Positions 1 through 8,548 of a stretch of 11,124 bases of DNA are shown here, one piece after another. The translations under genes and the position numbers were made by a program. This DNA comes from an uncultured Porphyromonadaceae bacterium (GTDB taxonomy: Bacteria > Bacteroidota > Bacteroidia > Bacteroidales > Muribaculaceae). A model generated the notes under the pieces. That model did not search any database, was not told the DNA's origin, and was given only the letters and a program-made list of their open reading frames with translations. The stretch is from NCBI GenBank assembly GCA_900546835.1, contig UREH01000074.1, forward strand, positions 1 through 11,124. The letters are read 5' to 3'. Position 1 is the stretch's first letter. Every line of letters starts with the position of its first letter.

Positions 1-17
1 ATGTGTATAAGAGACAG
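1..17 (+). other. Residual Nextera/Tn5 mosaic-end adapter (artefact)
   Basis: The first 17 bases, ATGTGTATAAGAGACAG, are identical to the 3' 17 bases of the 19-bp Tn5 mosaic end used in Nextera tagmentation libraries. It sits exactly at the left edge, where an untrimmed read end would be. It should not be read as genomic sequence. It also implies short-read tagmentation data contributed to the assembly and that base 1 is a contig end. Confidence 0.93.
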
Positions 18-293
18 GAAAATATAGTTGATAACGTATGGTTCTCTTAATGGAAGAGATTTAATTATGAAGTAATCGGCATAAAAGAATAAGAAAAGTA
101 GTTTTAGACAGAATTATATACTGTATAACGGTCTGAACAGCAACAATAAACATGGTGTGATTTTATGAAAAAGTAGTGGAAATAGAGCTGAAAATATGCC
201 ACAGATTGTTAAATCGACCGTTAAAAGGGTTAAAATGGCATACTCTGAATCCGCTGATACCCAATCTTTCAAATATTTTCGTTAACTTAGTAT
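18..293. other. AT-rich non-coding region upstream of the regulator
   Basis: No open frame of useful length exists on either strand and stops are frequent in all frames. The stretch is clearly more AT-rich than the operon. The hexamer GTTAAA occurs three times, at 208, 220 and 229. TAGTTTTA at 99-106 resembles the Bacteroidota -7 element TAnnTTTG with one mismatch, but no convincing -33 partner is seen. It presumably carries the regulator's promoter and leader, which I cannot place firmly. Confidence 0.5.
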
Positions 294-1403
294 ATGATTT
301 TTAGCGAACTATTAACGAATCTTATTGCGATATTGCTGCTGACCGCATCATTCAGTAGCAACGCATCTACACATACCAATGCAAAAATAGATTCTCTGAT
401 GACAGATCTTCATAAGGCAATTCAAAACCGTGAAATTTATCTGTCACAGAAAGAAAATCATCTGAAAGAGCTGAGACTGGCTCTATACACGGCACATGAT
501 GAAGATGCCCGGTTCCTTGCTATGGGCGATTTGTTTGATGAATTTAGACCATACAACACAGATTCCGCCTTCGCTTATTGCAAGCAAAGAGAGATTTTGG
601 CTCTAAAAACAGGTAATAAAGATTATATAACGAATGCCCAATTGAATACTGCCAGTGTATTTGGAAGTATCGGTATGTATAAGGAAGCTTTGGAGATTGT
701 TGATTCCATTCAGTATAATACTGTTCCTGAATATCTTCTGCCATACTACTTTTATATAAAAAGGACCGTGGCATCATATTTGGTAGATTTTTCTATCAGA
801 AAAGAAGATAAGGAGAGGTATCGAAAAATAGGTAACATCTATCAGGATTCGTTAATATCCTTATGTGTTCCGGGGTCATTTTCATATGTCATAAATCAGG
901 CTGACAAGTATAACAGCAACGGGCAATGTGAGAAAGCAGTTGCCATTCTTGAAGATTACCTCGCAAACAACGAATACACAACTCATGACAGAGCCATATG
1001 TGCAAACACTTTGGCATGGGCTTATCAACGTCTCGGCAATATTGACAAACAAAAGGAAAATTTGCTGATATCTTCTATTGCGGACTTACAAGCATCTGTA
1101 CGTGAATATGTGTCACTTAGGCAGTTGGCTGTATTGCTATTTCAAGAAGGCGATATTGAAAATGCACATGAGTTCCTTCAGATCGCAATGGATGACGCAC
1201 AGAAGTGCAACGCAAGATTGAGAATACTTGAAATAAATGACATTTTCCCTATTGTTAATGCAGCTTTTGTAAAAAAAAATTCAGGAGCAAAAGATGCAGC
1301 AACGTGTATCTATCGAAATCATAAGTCTCCTTGTCCTGTTTCTCCTTGCTGCAATCTGGAGAATCTGGAAGCAACTGAAGAAAACATCCGAGGCTCATCG
1401 TGA
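294..1403 (+). CDS. SusR-like TPR regulator, N-terminal part (frameshifted)
   Basis: This is the sensory half of a membrane-bound transcriptional regulator of the TPR/DUF6377 type, to which I believe SusR-like regulators belong. Residues 1-24 look like a signal peptide with a hydrophobic core but without the usual lysine or arginine near the start. The body (about 30-325) is helical with TPR-like pairs, for example around 118-140 and 235-300, and would lie in the periplasm. An in-frame stop at 288-290 excludes a longer start. Homology ends near residue 328. A nine-A run at 1271-1279 then puts the reading into a foreign frame, and the last ~41 residues, rich in Cys and Pro, are not native. Removing one A joins it to the 1294-1971 part and gives about 558 residues, near the published size of SusR (about 62 kDa). 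It stands upstream of susC in the same direction, as local regulators of such loci often do. Confidence 0.8.
   Translation: MIFSELLTNLIAILLLTASFSSNASTHTNAKIDSLMTDLHKAIQNREIYLSQKENHLKELRLALYTAHDEDARFLAMGDLFDEFRPYNTDSAFAYCKQREILALKTGNKDYITNAQLNTASVFGSIGMYKEALEIVDSIQYNTVPEYLLPYYFYIKRTVASYLVDFSIRKEDKERYRKIGNIYQDSLISLCVPGSFSYVINQADKYNSNGQCEKAVAILEDYLANNEYTTHDRAICANTLAWAYQRLGNIDKQKENLLISSIADLQASVREYVSLRQLAVLLFQEGDIENAHEFLQIAMDDAQKCNARLRILEINDIFPIVNAAFVKKNSGAKDAATCIYRNHKSPCPVSPCCNLENLEATEENIRGSS
1271..1279 (+). other. A9 homopolymer at the frameshift in the regulator
   Basis: Nine consecutive A residues follow TTTTGT. Before the run the coding frame reads ...AAFVKK; after it the family-like frame resumes as [10 protein letters not shown]. 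Eight A residues would keep one continuous frame, so the sequence carries one extra base. Such runs are sites of sequencing error, replication slippage and transcriptional slippage; the sequence alone does not distinguish these. Confidence 0.85.
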
Positions 1404-1971
1404 AACTAAAGAGGCAAACAATCAGTTGAAACGACTTAATGCTGAGCTCGTAGACTTCAACAAGAGATTGACAGAAGCTAATCATGCCATAGCGGAAAAC
1501 TCAAAGATCAAAGAGGAATACATTGCGCAGTTCATGGATCAATGTTCTTTATATATTGAGAAGATTGATGCTTATAGGAAGTCATTGAACAAACTGCTTT
1601 CGGCCGGTAAAATTGATGACTTGAAAAAAGTGCTGAAATCTACCGACCTCATGGACGATGAACTGAAAGCTTTTTATCGTAATTTCGATGCTACGTTCTT
1701 GAAATTGTTCCCTACCTTTGTAACCGATTTTAACAAACTGCTTATTTCTGAAGGACAAATCGTATTAAAGAAAGAAGGACAGTTGAACACTGAATTGAGA
1801 GTATTTGCACTGATTAGACTGGGGATTACGGACAGTGTGAAAATTGCGCAATTTCTCCGCTATTCCGTGACCACCATATATAATTACAGGACTAAAACGA
1901 GGAATAAGGCTCTTGGAAATCGCAATGAGCTGGAGAAACGAGTCATGGAGATAGGTCGTCAAGGTATTTGA
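1294..1971 (+). CDS. SusR-like regulator, C-terminal TM and HTH part (frameshifted)
   Basis: This is the membrane and DNA-binding half of the same regulator; the native frame begins at about 1279, upstream of the ATG used here. Residues 6-22 form one hydrophobic transmembrane helix ending in Trp/Arg/Lys. A charged coiled coil with repeated Glu, Lys, Asn and Leu follows (about 30-72), then the family segment with IKEEYI. The C-terminal region at about 168-206 contains [19 protein letters not shown] and the [10 protein letters not shown] recognition-helix pattern, a LuxR-like helix-turn-helix. The expected topology is periplasmic TPR sensor, single membrane pass, cytoplasmic coiled coil and HTH, so a periplasmic signal is passed to DNA binding within one protein, without a histidine kinase domain. 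The likely target is the promoter region at 1972-2225. If the A9 run is real, this half could be made only by slippage or internal initiation. Confidence 0.8.
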   Translation: MQQRVSIEIISLLVLFLLAAIWRIWKQLKKTSEAHRETKEANNQLKRLNAELVDFNKRLTEANHAIAENSKIKEEYIAQFMDQCSLYIEKIDAYRKSLNKLLSAGKIDDLKKVLKSTDLMDDELKAFYRNFDATFLKLFPTFVTDFNKLLISEGQIVLKKEGQLNTELRVFALIRLGITDSVKIAQFLRYSVTTIYNYRTKTRNKALGNRNELEKRVMEIGRQGI

Positions 1972-2080
1972 CCGCATTATGCAACTACCACTGTTCACTA
2001 CTTATTTAAACTGTCTACCAAATCTAATATTACTTGAAATAAACATAGTAGCAAGTAGAAATCTAATTCATTGGCTATAT

Positions 2081-2113
2081 TTTTAATACCTCCCGATTTT
2101 TTAGGTTATTTTG
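2081..2113 (+). promoter_or_regulatory. Candidate Bacteroidota promoter for the operon
   Basis: TTATTTTG at 2106-2113 matches the -7 consensus TAnnTTTG except for one base and contains the only TTTG between the regulator stop and susC on this strand. TTTT at 2081-2084 lies 21 bases upstream, where the -33 TTTG is expected. Transcription would start near 2120 and leave a leader of about 105 nt. The -7 element lies inside the left arm of the inverted repeat described separately. Both boxes are imperfect, so this is only a candidate. Confidence 0.3.
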
Positions 2114-2201
2114 AAGCTAACTTTACAGTGCATCATGATAGCGAGGACTAACCTTACCATGAAAGCAGTCCTTATGATAGATGATAGACTTCAAAATAAC
2201 C
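2104..2201. repeat. 13-bp inverted repeat enclosing ATGATAG direct repeats
   Basis: GGTTATTTTGAAG at 2104-2116 is perfectly reverse-complementary to CTTCAAAATAACC at 2189-2201, with a 72-base spacer. Within the spacer the heptamer ATGATAG occurs at 2135-2141, 2174-2180 and 2181-2187, the last two in tandem, and AGGACT (2144-2149) can pair with AGTCCT (2167-2172). The block ends 24 bases before the susC start. It may be an operator for the upstream regulator or a structured leader; no known regulatory RNA family is recognised. Confidence 0.6.
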
Positions 2202-2225
2202 ATATAATAAAATAATAAATTAACC

Positions 2226-5213
2226 ATGAAAATCAAAAGACACGTATCAAACCGTGTGCTGGTTCTATTGATGGCGATATTGAGCATATTCCCATTAATG
2301 GCTCAGCAAATCGAGGTGGCGGGAACCGTTTCTGATAAGGACGGAGAACCGTTGATCGGTGCCAGTGTGCTTGTGGTAGGTGCCAAATTAGGTGCAGCCA
2401 CAGACATAGACGGCAATTTCAGTATTACAGCTCCGGCTAACGGGAAACTGCAAGTTTCTTACGTTGGCTATGAACCCCAAACCGTAAATATTGACGGTAG
2501 AACTACCATCAATATTATTCTTGAGCAAAACACATCAGTCCTCGATGAGGTCGTTGTTGTAGGATACGGAACAATGGACAAAAAGGAACTGACATCGGCA
2601 ATCTCCCATATCGGAGAGAAAGATTTCCTGACTGTCAGCACTCTTGACCCATCAATGATGATACAGGGGAAAGTGCCCGGTGTATCAATCACCAATACCG
2701 GTGCAGGTGACCCCAACAATCAGGCAAGCATCCAAATCCGTGGCGTGTCATCGCGTTCAGCAGGTCTTGGCCCGCTGATTGTCATTGACGGCGTTCCCGG
2801 TGGAAACCTTACGAATATCAATCCCAACGACATTGCTTCATTTGACATTCTAAAAGACGGTGCAGCCTCGGCTATATATGGAACACGCGGCTCTAATGGC
2901 GTTATCCTTGTGACCACAAAGAAAGGCAGCAAAGATGGTGCAACACATACAACCTATTCAGCAACTCTATCATGGGATAAAATCAAGAAAGAACTCGACA
3001 TGATGAGTGCCGAGGATTATCGTGATGTACGTCTTGGCTGGGGTGATACCGGTGTAGATCTTGGTGGAAATGTAGATTGGCTTGATGAAGTATCACGCAC
3101 AGGCTTTACCATGCAGCATACACTGACAGTAAGCGGTGGCAATGAAAAAAGCAATTATCGTGTCAGTGCAGATTACAGAAAAGCAAACGGCATAGACCTT
3201 CGTTCCGACCGTGAGGAATACGGCGCACGCGCATCGGTCATGCACACCACAAAAGGCGGTCTATTCACAATTAACTTGAATGTGGCACCACGCATCATTT
3301 ATCGGGATAACGCAGACTGGAGCGTGTTCAGAAATGCGATTGAAGCAAATCCGACGACGCCCCTCATGGATCCTGAAAATCCCAACAGATATTATAATTT
3401 CCAAGGTCAAGTAGCCGGTAGCAATCCTGTCGAATTGCAGAAACTTGAAAAAGACCACGCAGACACCAAACTCCTTGACTGGGATGGAACAATCAAACTG
3501 AATCTTCTTCCTCTTCTCGCAAAAGAAGGCACAAGTAATCATACTCTCAATACCCAGGTTACTTTTGCGGACCATCAGTACAGCAACAACAATTCGTGGT
3601 TCCGGCCCTCGACAAGTACAATAGCCATCAACAACGGCCGTGAAGGTGAGGCAAGTCGCTCATATTCTAAGGAACGTCAATATATCGTTGAATGGATTAC
3701 AAACTGGAATGCGCACTTTGGAGAACATAACCTGAAGGCAATGGCAGGTTATTCTTATCAGTATTCCCAGTATTCCGGTTTTAACGCTGAGAACAAAGAC
3801 TTTCCCAATGACGGTCTTGGACCTGATAATCTCGGCTCAGGTGAACTGGCCAAAGAAGAAGGCGAAGTCCTTATGGGAAGCTATAAAAATGACGCAAAAC
3901 TCATTTCATTCTTTGGTCGTGTGAGCTATGACTTCGCAGGCAAATATCTCTTTACTGCATCTCTGCGCCATGAAGGTTCTTCAAAATTCGGTGCTAACAA
4001 CAAATGGGGTAATTTCCCTGCATTTTCAGCAGGCTGGCGTATATCTCAGGAAGAGTTCATGAAAGATTTGACATGGCTCAATGATTTAAAAATTCGTGGC
4101 GACTTCGGTGTAACCGGCAATCAGGATTTCGGCAGTTATCTTTCTCTTAACACTATGACCGGCTTTGGATACTATTTCTACAACGGCAAATATTTCCAAG
4201 TCTGGGGGCCGTCAAAGAATGTCAATCCCGACCTCAAATGGGAGAAAGGCAAGAATTGGAACGTCGGTGTCGATTTCTCTATGTTTGACAATCGTTTCTA
4301 TGGCTCTCTCAACTATTTCAGCCGTCGTCAGCAAGATTTACTCGGTAACTACAAGGTTTCCGTGCCTCCGTTCCTCTTTGACGAGACATTTGTCAATGTG
4401 GGAACAATGAAAAATACCGGTTTTGAGTTTGACTTGAATTTCAACGCTGTCACAACAAAAGACTTTGATTATAACTTCAATGTCATCGGAACGGTAATGA
4501 GCAATAAGTTCGTTGATTTCAGTAACTCGGAATATGTGGGACAGGACTTCTATAACACTTGTGGCACTGAGGATCCATATCCATTATATGACCTCCAACG
4601 CATTGAAAAAGGCAAATCCCTTGGTAATTTCTATATGTGGAAATACGCAGGTGTTACCACCGATGGAGATTGGCTTGTTTACGATAAGGACGGGGATATT
4701 ATCCGGGCCACACAAGCTACCGATGAGGATCGTCAGGTTGTAGGAAATGGTATGCCTAAATTCACAATGTCAACCTCACATAATTTCCGCTACAAAAATT
4801 TCGACCTTGCACTCTTCTTCCGCGGTGCATTTGGATTTGACATCTTCAATATCCATGATTTCTATTACGGCACCCGCAACTTCACCGGTAACCGCCTGAA
4901 GAAAGCATACGGAAAGAATTTTGACATTAATCCCTCGGCCAATCCTGTTGTTAGCGATTATTTCCTTGAAAGAGGCGATTATTTCAAGCTTGACATGGTG
5001 ACATTGGGATATACCCTCAAAACACCCAAGGCCCGGTTCCTTGACCGTATCCGTATCTACGGCTCAGTTAAGAACGTGTTTACCATCACTAAATTCAGTG
5101 GCGTTGATCCCTCTACCTATCAGGTAAACGGACTGACTCCGGGTGGACAAGGTTCTCGCACCTACTATCCGTCAACCCGTCAGTTCATAATGGGTGTTCA
5201 AGTTGATTTCTAA
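2226..5213 (+). CDS. susC: SusC-family TonB-dependent glycan importer
   Basis: This outer-membrane beta-barrel imports oligosaccharides with energy from TonB-ExbBD and pairs with the SusD lipoprotein as a lidded transporter. Residues 1-26 are a signal peptide ending LMA before QQ. Residues about 29-102 form the carboxypeptidase-regulatory-like domain typical of SusC (GTVSDKDGEPLIGASV, then VSYVGYEPQ). The segment LDEVVVVGYG at 106-115 is the SusC signature before the plug. The plug shows IQIRGVSSR, PLIVIDGVPGG and, at 224-234, NGVILVTTKKG. The rest is the barrel, ending in the usual terminal phenylalanine (VQVDF). At 995 residues it has normal length and no lesion. It is the first gene of the operon; the susD start follows its stop after 19 bases. 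Substrate cannot be read from SusC itself; the neighbours suggest an alpha-glucan. Confidence 0.97.
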   Translation: MKIKRHVSNRVLVLLMAILSIFPLMAQQIEVAGTVSDKDGEPLIGASVLVVGAKLGAATDIDGNFSITAPANGKLQVSYVGYEPQTVNIDGRTTINIILEQNTSVLDEVVVVGYGTMDKKELTSAISHIGEKDFLTVSTLDPSMMIQGKVPGVSITNTGAGDPNNQASIQIRGVSSRSAGLGPLIVIDGVPGGNLTNINPNDIASFDILKDGAASAIYGTRGSNGVILVTTKKGSKDGATHTTYSATLSWDKIKKELDMMSAEDYRDVRLGWGDTGVDLGGNVDWLDEVSRTGFTMQHTLTVSGGNEKSNYRVSADYRKANGIDLRSDREEYGARASVMHTTKGGLFTINLNVAPRIIYRDNADWSVFRNAIEANPTTPLMDPENPNRYYNFQGQVAGSNPVELQKLEKDHADTKLLDWDGTIKLNLLPLLAKEGTSNHTLNTQVTFADHQYSNNNSWFRPSTSTIAINNGREGEASRSYSKERQYIVEWITNWNAHFGEHNLKAMAGYSYQYSQYSGFNAENKDFPNDGLGPDNLGSGELAKEEGEVLMGSYKNDAKLISFFGRVSYDFAGKYLFTASLRHEGSSKFGANNKWGNFPAFSAGWRISQEEFMKDLTWLNDLKIRGDFGVTGNQDFGSYLSLNTMTGFGYYFYNGKYFQVWGPSKNVNPDLKWEKGKNWNVGVDFSMFDNRFYGSLNYFSRRQQDLLGNYKVSVPPFLFDETFVNVGTMKNTGFEFDLNFNAVTTKDFDYNFNVIGTVMSNKFVDFSNSEYVGQDFYNTCGTEDPYPLYDLQRIEKGKSLGNFYMWKYAGVTTDGDWLVYDKDGDIIRATQATDEDRQVVGNGMPKFTMSTSHNFRYKNFDLALFFRGAFGFDIFNIHDFYYGTRNFTGNRLKKAYGKNFDINPSANPVVSDYFLERGDYFKLDMVTLGYTLKTPKARFLDRIRIYGSVKNVFTITKFSGVDPSTYQVNGLTPGGQGSRTYYPSTRQFIMGVQVDF

Positions 5214-5232
5214 ACCAGAAAAATTGAAAGAA

Positions 5233-6969
5233 ATGAAATTTATTCGCAATATAGCAGCATCGGTTTTGTGTGCGGCTGCACTTGTCGGATGTACTGATCT
5301 TGACGAAACCCTGTATGATCAGGTGGGCACACAGAACTACTACAATACCAAGAGCGATGTGATTCGTGCCGTTTTCCGCCCGTTTGAACACGCTTACTGG
5401 AGCATCCAGAGCCGTCATGTTCTCAACGAACTGACAGCTGATCAACTGATAACTCCTACCCGTGACGGATGGTGGGATGATGGTGGCAAATGGCGTCGCC
5501 TTCACTATCATCAGTGGAACGTTGAGGACGGAGGTGATGCACAGACCGAGTGGAACGGCTGTTTTCAGGGTATAATGCAGTGTAATTATGTGATTGAAGA
5601 CCTTGCAAAACTCGACCCGGCCCGTTTTGGTATATCACAGCTTGAGTTCGATAACCTCAATGCCCAGTGCCGCGCACTCAGGGCATGGTTCTATCTCCGA
5701 CTGCTCGACGCATTTCGCAACATTCCTCTGGCAGTCAGCTTTAGCGACGTGTCGCTGAATACTGAAACCCAAGTTGAACCATCTGTCATCTTTAAGTTCA
5801 TTGAGGATGAATTGATTGACTGCACCAAGCTCCTGACAAAAAAAGAGTCTCTCGGTTCTCAGCCCAATCTTCAGGGGCAATGGACACAGGCAAGTGCCGC
5901 TGCCCTGTTGGTCCGCCTCTATCTTAATGCCGAGGTCTATATCGGCACTGACAGATATTCAGACTGTGAAAAGATGGCTAAGGCTATCCTCAGAGGCGAT
6001 TACGGGCAGTATGCCGTTGCGGACCGCTGGGATGCTGCTTTCGATTGGGACAATGACACATCTGATGAAGTAATCTTTGGCTTCCCCGGTTCTCAGGGCT
6101 ATTCCTATTGGCATTACAGTGGCGATATGTACTGGTGGACTACCCCGGCCCGTGCCCGTTACTATTTCAACGATGCCAAAGCCAAGGCAGGCGACCATAA
6201 TACAAAATATGCAGCATCGCCCAGTTATGACCTCGACGGCAACCTCTATACATACGAACTTGGTATGCCGGTACAGAATTTCCGCAAGTATCCCGGAGAT
6301 GTGCGTATGAAACTATATAAGAACCTCGGCAACAGCAGACGTGAAGGCATGTTCATCTATGGATATCTTGAATATGTAGATGAAGATGGCGCTACCAAGC
6401 GTGTCCGTGCCCCGGAGCAACCATACGACCTCTATATCAGGGATGCAGTCGGCACTTTCCAGTCACTTTCGCCTGACAAATGGCCGTCAAACAAAACAAG
6501 CGAGCTCGCTACCGGTGACCACAACTCAGGATGGCATTTTGCGAAATATCCTTTCTATTCCGATGATGATGCACATCAGATGGAAAGCGATTATACCGAA
6601 ATACGTTTGCCCGAAATTATATATTCATTAGCTGAATGCAAACTCCGTTCGGGCAAAAAATCAGATGCCGCCAAACTTCTTAACAGTGTCCGCAAACGTA
6701 ATTATCCGGAAGAAAACCTCAATGAAGTTCTTTACGCCCCGGAGGGCAAGGTTACGCTTGATGAGGCAGAAATGCTTGCAGAATGGGGTCGAGAATTTTT
6801 CGCTGAAAGCCGTCGCCGCATCGACCTCATCCGGTTCGGTAAGTTCTCATCAGGTACTTGGTGGGATAAAACGCCTGATGCAGACCGTCACGCAGAAATC
6901 TTCCCGATAATGCGACCGATTCTAAACTCTAACCCGGAGCTCGAACAGAATCCGGGTTACAGCAAATAA
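5233..6969 (+). CDS. susD: SusD-family surface glycan-binding lipoprotein
   Basis: SusD caps the SusC barrel from outside and captures glycan for import. I choose the ATG at 5233 rather than an in-frame one at 5194: only the later start gives a proper lipoprotein signal (MKFIRNIAASVL..., lipobox LVGC, Cys20), while the earlier one would overlap susC by 20 bases and add a charged 13-residue prefix. TDLDE after the cysteine is acidic, as in Bacteroidota surface-export signals. The 578-residue product shows the conserved N-terminal block GWWDDGGKWRRLH (79-91), a helical SusD core with LRAWFYLRLLDAF, and the C-terminal RagB/SusD domain with EIRLPEIIYSLAECKLRSGK, AEWGREFFAESRRRIDLIRF and the closing QNPGY. 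The gene is intact. Several Trp/Tyr-rich stretches in the middle could contribute to sugar stacking, but specific binding residues cannot be assigned by eye. Confidence 0.96.
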   Translation: MKFIRNIAASVLCAAALVGCTDLDETLYDQVGTQNYYNTKSDVIRAVFRPFEHAYWSIQSRHVLNELTADQLITPTRDGWWDDGGKWRRLHYHQWNVEDGGDAQTEWNGCFQGIMQCNYVIEDLAKLDPARFGISQLEFDNLNAQCRALRAWFYLRLLDAFRNIPLAVSFSDVSLNTETQVEPSVIFKFIEDELIDCTKLLTKKESLGSQPNLQGQWTQASAAALLVRLYLNAEVYIGTDRYSDCEKMAKAILRGDYGQYAVADRWDAAFDWDNDTSDEVIFGFPGSQGYSYWHYSGDMYWWTTPARARYYFNDAKAKAGDHNTKYAASPSYDLDGNLYTYELGMPVQNFRKYPGDVRMKLYKNLGNSRREGMFIYGYLEYVDEDGATKRVRAPEQPYDLYIRDAVGTFQSLSPDKWPSNKTSELATGDHNSGWHFAKYPFYSDDDAHQMESDYTEIRLPEIIYSLAECKLRSGKKSDAAKLLNSVRKRNYPEENLNEVLYAPEGKVTLDEAEMLAEWGREFFAESRRRIDLIRFGKFSSGTWWDKTPDADRHAEIFPIMRPILNSNPELEQNPGYSK

Positions 6970-6988
6970 TCTCTAAATCAATAAGACA

Positions 6989-8536
6989 ATGAAATTTAAG
7001 AATATATTAATGGTCTTGGCTGCCCTTATGGGATTTGCACTCACATCGTGTGAGGATGAAAAGGACCTCATAATTATAGATGGGAACTTGCCCATCAAAA
7101 CATCAACCCTATATATGGTTGGTGATGCCACTCCTAACGGATGGAGCATTGATGCTCCAACACCCCTCACTGCAACGGAAGAAGATCCTCTCGTATTTGT
7201 ATGGGAAGGGCCTCTGTATGCAGGTGAAATGAAACTATGCCTTGTTCCGGGCAGTTGGGATGCCGGATTCATACGCCCCGAAATCAATGGAACGGAAATC
7301 TCGCGCGAACCTATCACAAATGCCACGTTTGCGATGCACGCCGGTGATCCTGACAACAAGTGGAAAGTAACCGAAGCCGGAGTATATTCCTTGACGTTTG
7401 ACCTCCGCAACTGGACAATGAGCAGTACATTTGTCAAAGAACTTGATGCTCCTACCATTGAGCCTATTAAGGCAGAAGCACTGTTTATGATTGGTGATGC
7501 CACTCCCACGGGATGGGGAATTGACGCTCCGACCGCGCTTGAAAAGAAATCTCAATACATCTTTGAATACAATGGTCCCCTCACATCAGGAGAACTCAAA
7601 TGTTGCACCTCAACCGGAAGCTATGATGTTCCTTTCATTCGCCCGAATTCCGATGGTACTGTAATCTCGAAATCTGGTGTTGAAAACAATGAATTTGTCT
7701 ATTCAACATCACCCGATAACAAGTGGAGAGTTGCAGATGCTGGCATTTATACACTGACATTTGATCTCCAGAACTGGACTATTGCCGCAGAGTATAAAGG
7801 CGAAATTCCTGTTGGCGAAAAAGAACCTATTGAGACTGCGACACTCTTCATGATTGGTGATGCCACTCCAGGCGGTTGGAGCATGGACGATGCAAGTGAA
7901 TTTACAGTCGATGCCTCAGACAAATACCTGTTTTCATGGGAAGGTGAGCTTGTGAACGGCACATTAAAAGCTTGTCTTGAGCGTGACAATTTGTTCTCTT
8001 GTCCCTTTATCCGGCCTGAATCGGCAGACGTAGAAATCAGCCACAACGGTGTCGCTGCACCGGGATTTGTCTATACAACCAATCCTGATGACCAGTGGAA
8101 AGTAACCGAGTCCGGCAAATATCGCATAACATTCAATCTCAAAGATTGGACCATATCTGTAAGGTATCTCAATGGAGATGAGCCGGAAGGCAAACAGCCT
8201 CTTGAGGCAGCGACCCTTTACATGATCGGCGATGCGACTCCCGGCGGCTGGTCACTTGATGATGCGACACAACTGACAAAAGATGGTGATACATTTGTCT
8301 GGGAAGGTAATCTCAATGCAGGCGAAATGAAAGCGTGCATCTCTCCCGATTCATTTGACGTGCCTTTTGTACGACCGACAGTCGCTGACTGCAAGATTAC
8401 AAAATCAGGTGTTGAATCTCCGGATTTTGTCTATACAACCGGTCCTGACAATAAGTGGAAAGTTGAGACAGCCGGTAAATACCGTCTTGTGTTCAACCTT
8501 AAAAACTGGACAATAGAAGCTAAATCAATAGAATAA
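6989..8536 (+). CDS. SusE/SusF-type lipoprotein with four tandem glycan-binding modules
   Basis: This is a surface glycan-binding lipoprotein at the position of susE/susF in the starch locus. The signal peptide ends in lipobox LTSC (Cys21), followed by EDEKD, a surface-export-like signal. Almost the whole mature protein consists of four copies of one module of about 107-120 residues, beginning at residues 40, 164, 285 and 409. Each has the pattern [TA]L[YF]M[IV]GDATPxGW, a lysine followed by xC in the middle strand, FIRP/FVRP, PDNKW or PDDQW, and a final NWT strand. The pattern matches the SusF/SusE outer-membrane domain family, whose modules bind starch through an aromatic residue plus Lys/Arg/Asn. 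Module 3 has PDDQW where the others have PDNKW. B. thetaiotaomicron SusE and SusF carry an N-terminal Ig-like domain and two or three modules; here no room is left for an Ig domain and there are four modules. The next start lies 12 bases downstream. Confidence 0.9.
   Translation: MKFKNILMVLAALMGFALTSCEDEKDLIIIDGNLPIKTSTLYMVGDATPNGWSIDAPTPLTATEEDPLVFVWEGPLYAGEMKLCLVPGSWDAGFIRPEINGTEISREPITNATFAMHAGDPDNKWKVTEAGVYSLTFDLRNWTMSSTFVKELDAPTIEPIKAEALFMIGDATPTGWGIDAPTALEKKSQYIFEYNGPLTSGELKCCTSTGSYDVPFIRPNSDGTVISKSGVENNEFVYSTSPDNKWRVADAGIYTLTFDLQNWTIAAEYKGEIPVGEKEPIETATLFMIGDATPGGWSMDDASEFTVDASDKYLFSWEGELVNGTLKACLERDNLFSCPFIRPESADVEISHNGVAAPGFVYTTNPDDQWKVTESGKYRITFNLKDWTISVRYLNGDEPEGKQPLEAATLYMIGDATPGGWSLDDATQLTKDGDTFVWEGNLNAGEMKACISPDSFDVPFVRPTVADCKITKSGVESPDFVYTTGPDNKWKVETAGKYRLVFNLKNWTIEAKSIE
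7106..8530 (+). repeat. Four-fold tandem repeat inside the SusE/F-type gene
   Basis: Repeat units start at about 7106, 7478, 7841 and 8213 (periods 372, 363 and 372 bases). The best-conserved DNA core is the GDATP segment, GGTGATGCCACTCC, identical in units 1-3 and altered at two positions in unit 4 (GGCGATGCGACTCC). Other conserved cores encode PDNKWKV and NWT. The units have diverged substantially elsewhere, so this is an old duplication rather than a recent one. Confidence 0.88.
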
Positions 8537-8548
8537 TACAACCCAATC

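Noticed and set aside
1265..1300. Programmed ribosomal frameshift as the firm explanation for the split regulator
   Set aside because: No downstream stimulatory structure or upstream Shine-Dalgarno-like element is evident, and the family normally reads in one frame; kept only as one of several possibilities.
1972..2103. Rho-independent terminator after the regulator
   Set aside because: The only hairpin seen (AATACCT at 2084-2090 with AGGTTATT at 2103-2110) is weak, bulged and has its T-run in the loop rather than after the stem.
5194..5232. Longer start for susD overlapping the end of susC
   Set aside because: It would place a charged 13-residue prefix before a perfect lipoprotein signal peptide; the ATG at 5233 is preferred.
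6973..7509. 178-codon open frame on the minus strand opposite the SusE/F-type gene
   Set aside because: It lies wholly antisense to a strong coding gene, has no recognisable domain and arises from the repeat codon pattern of the plus-strand gene; similar minus-strand frames appear in the other modules.
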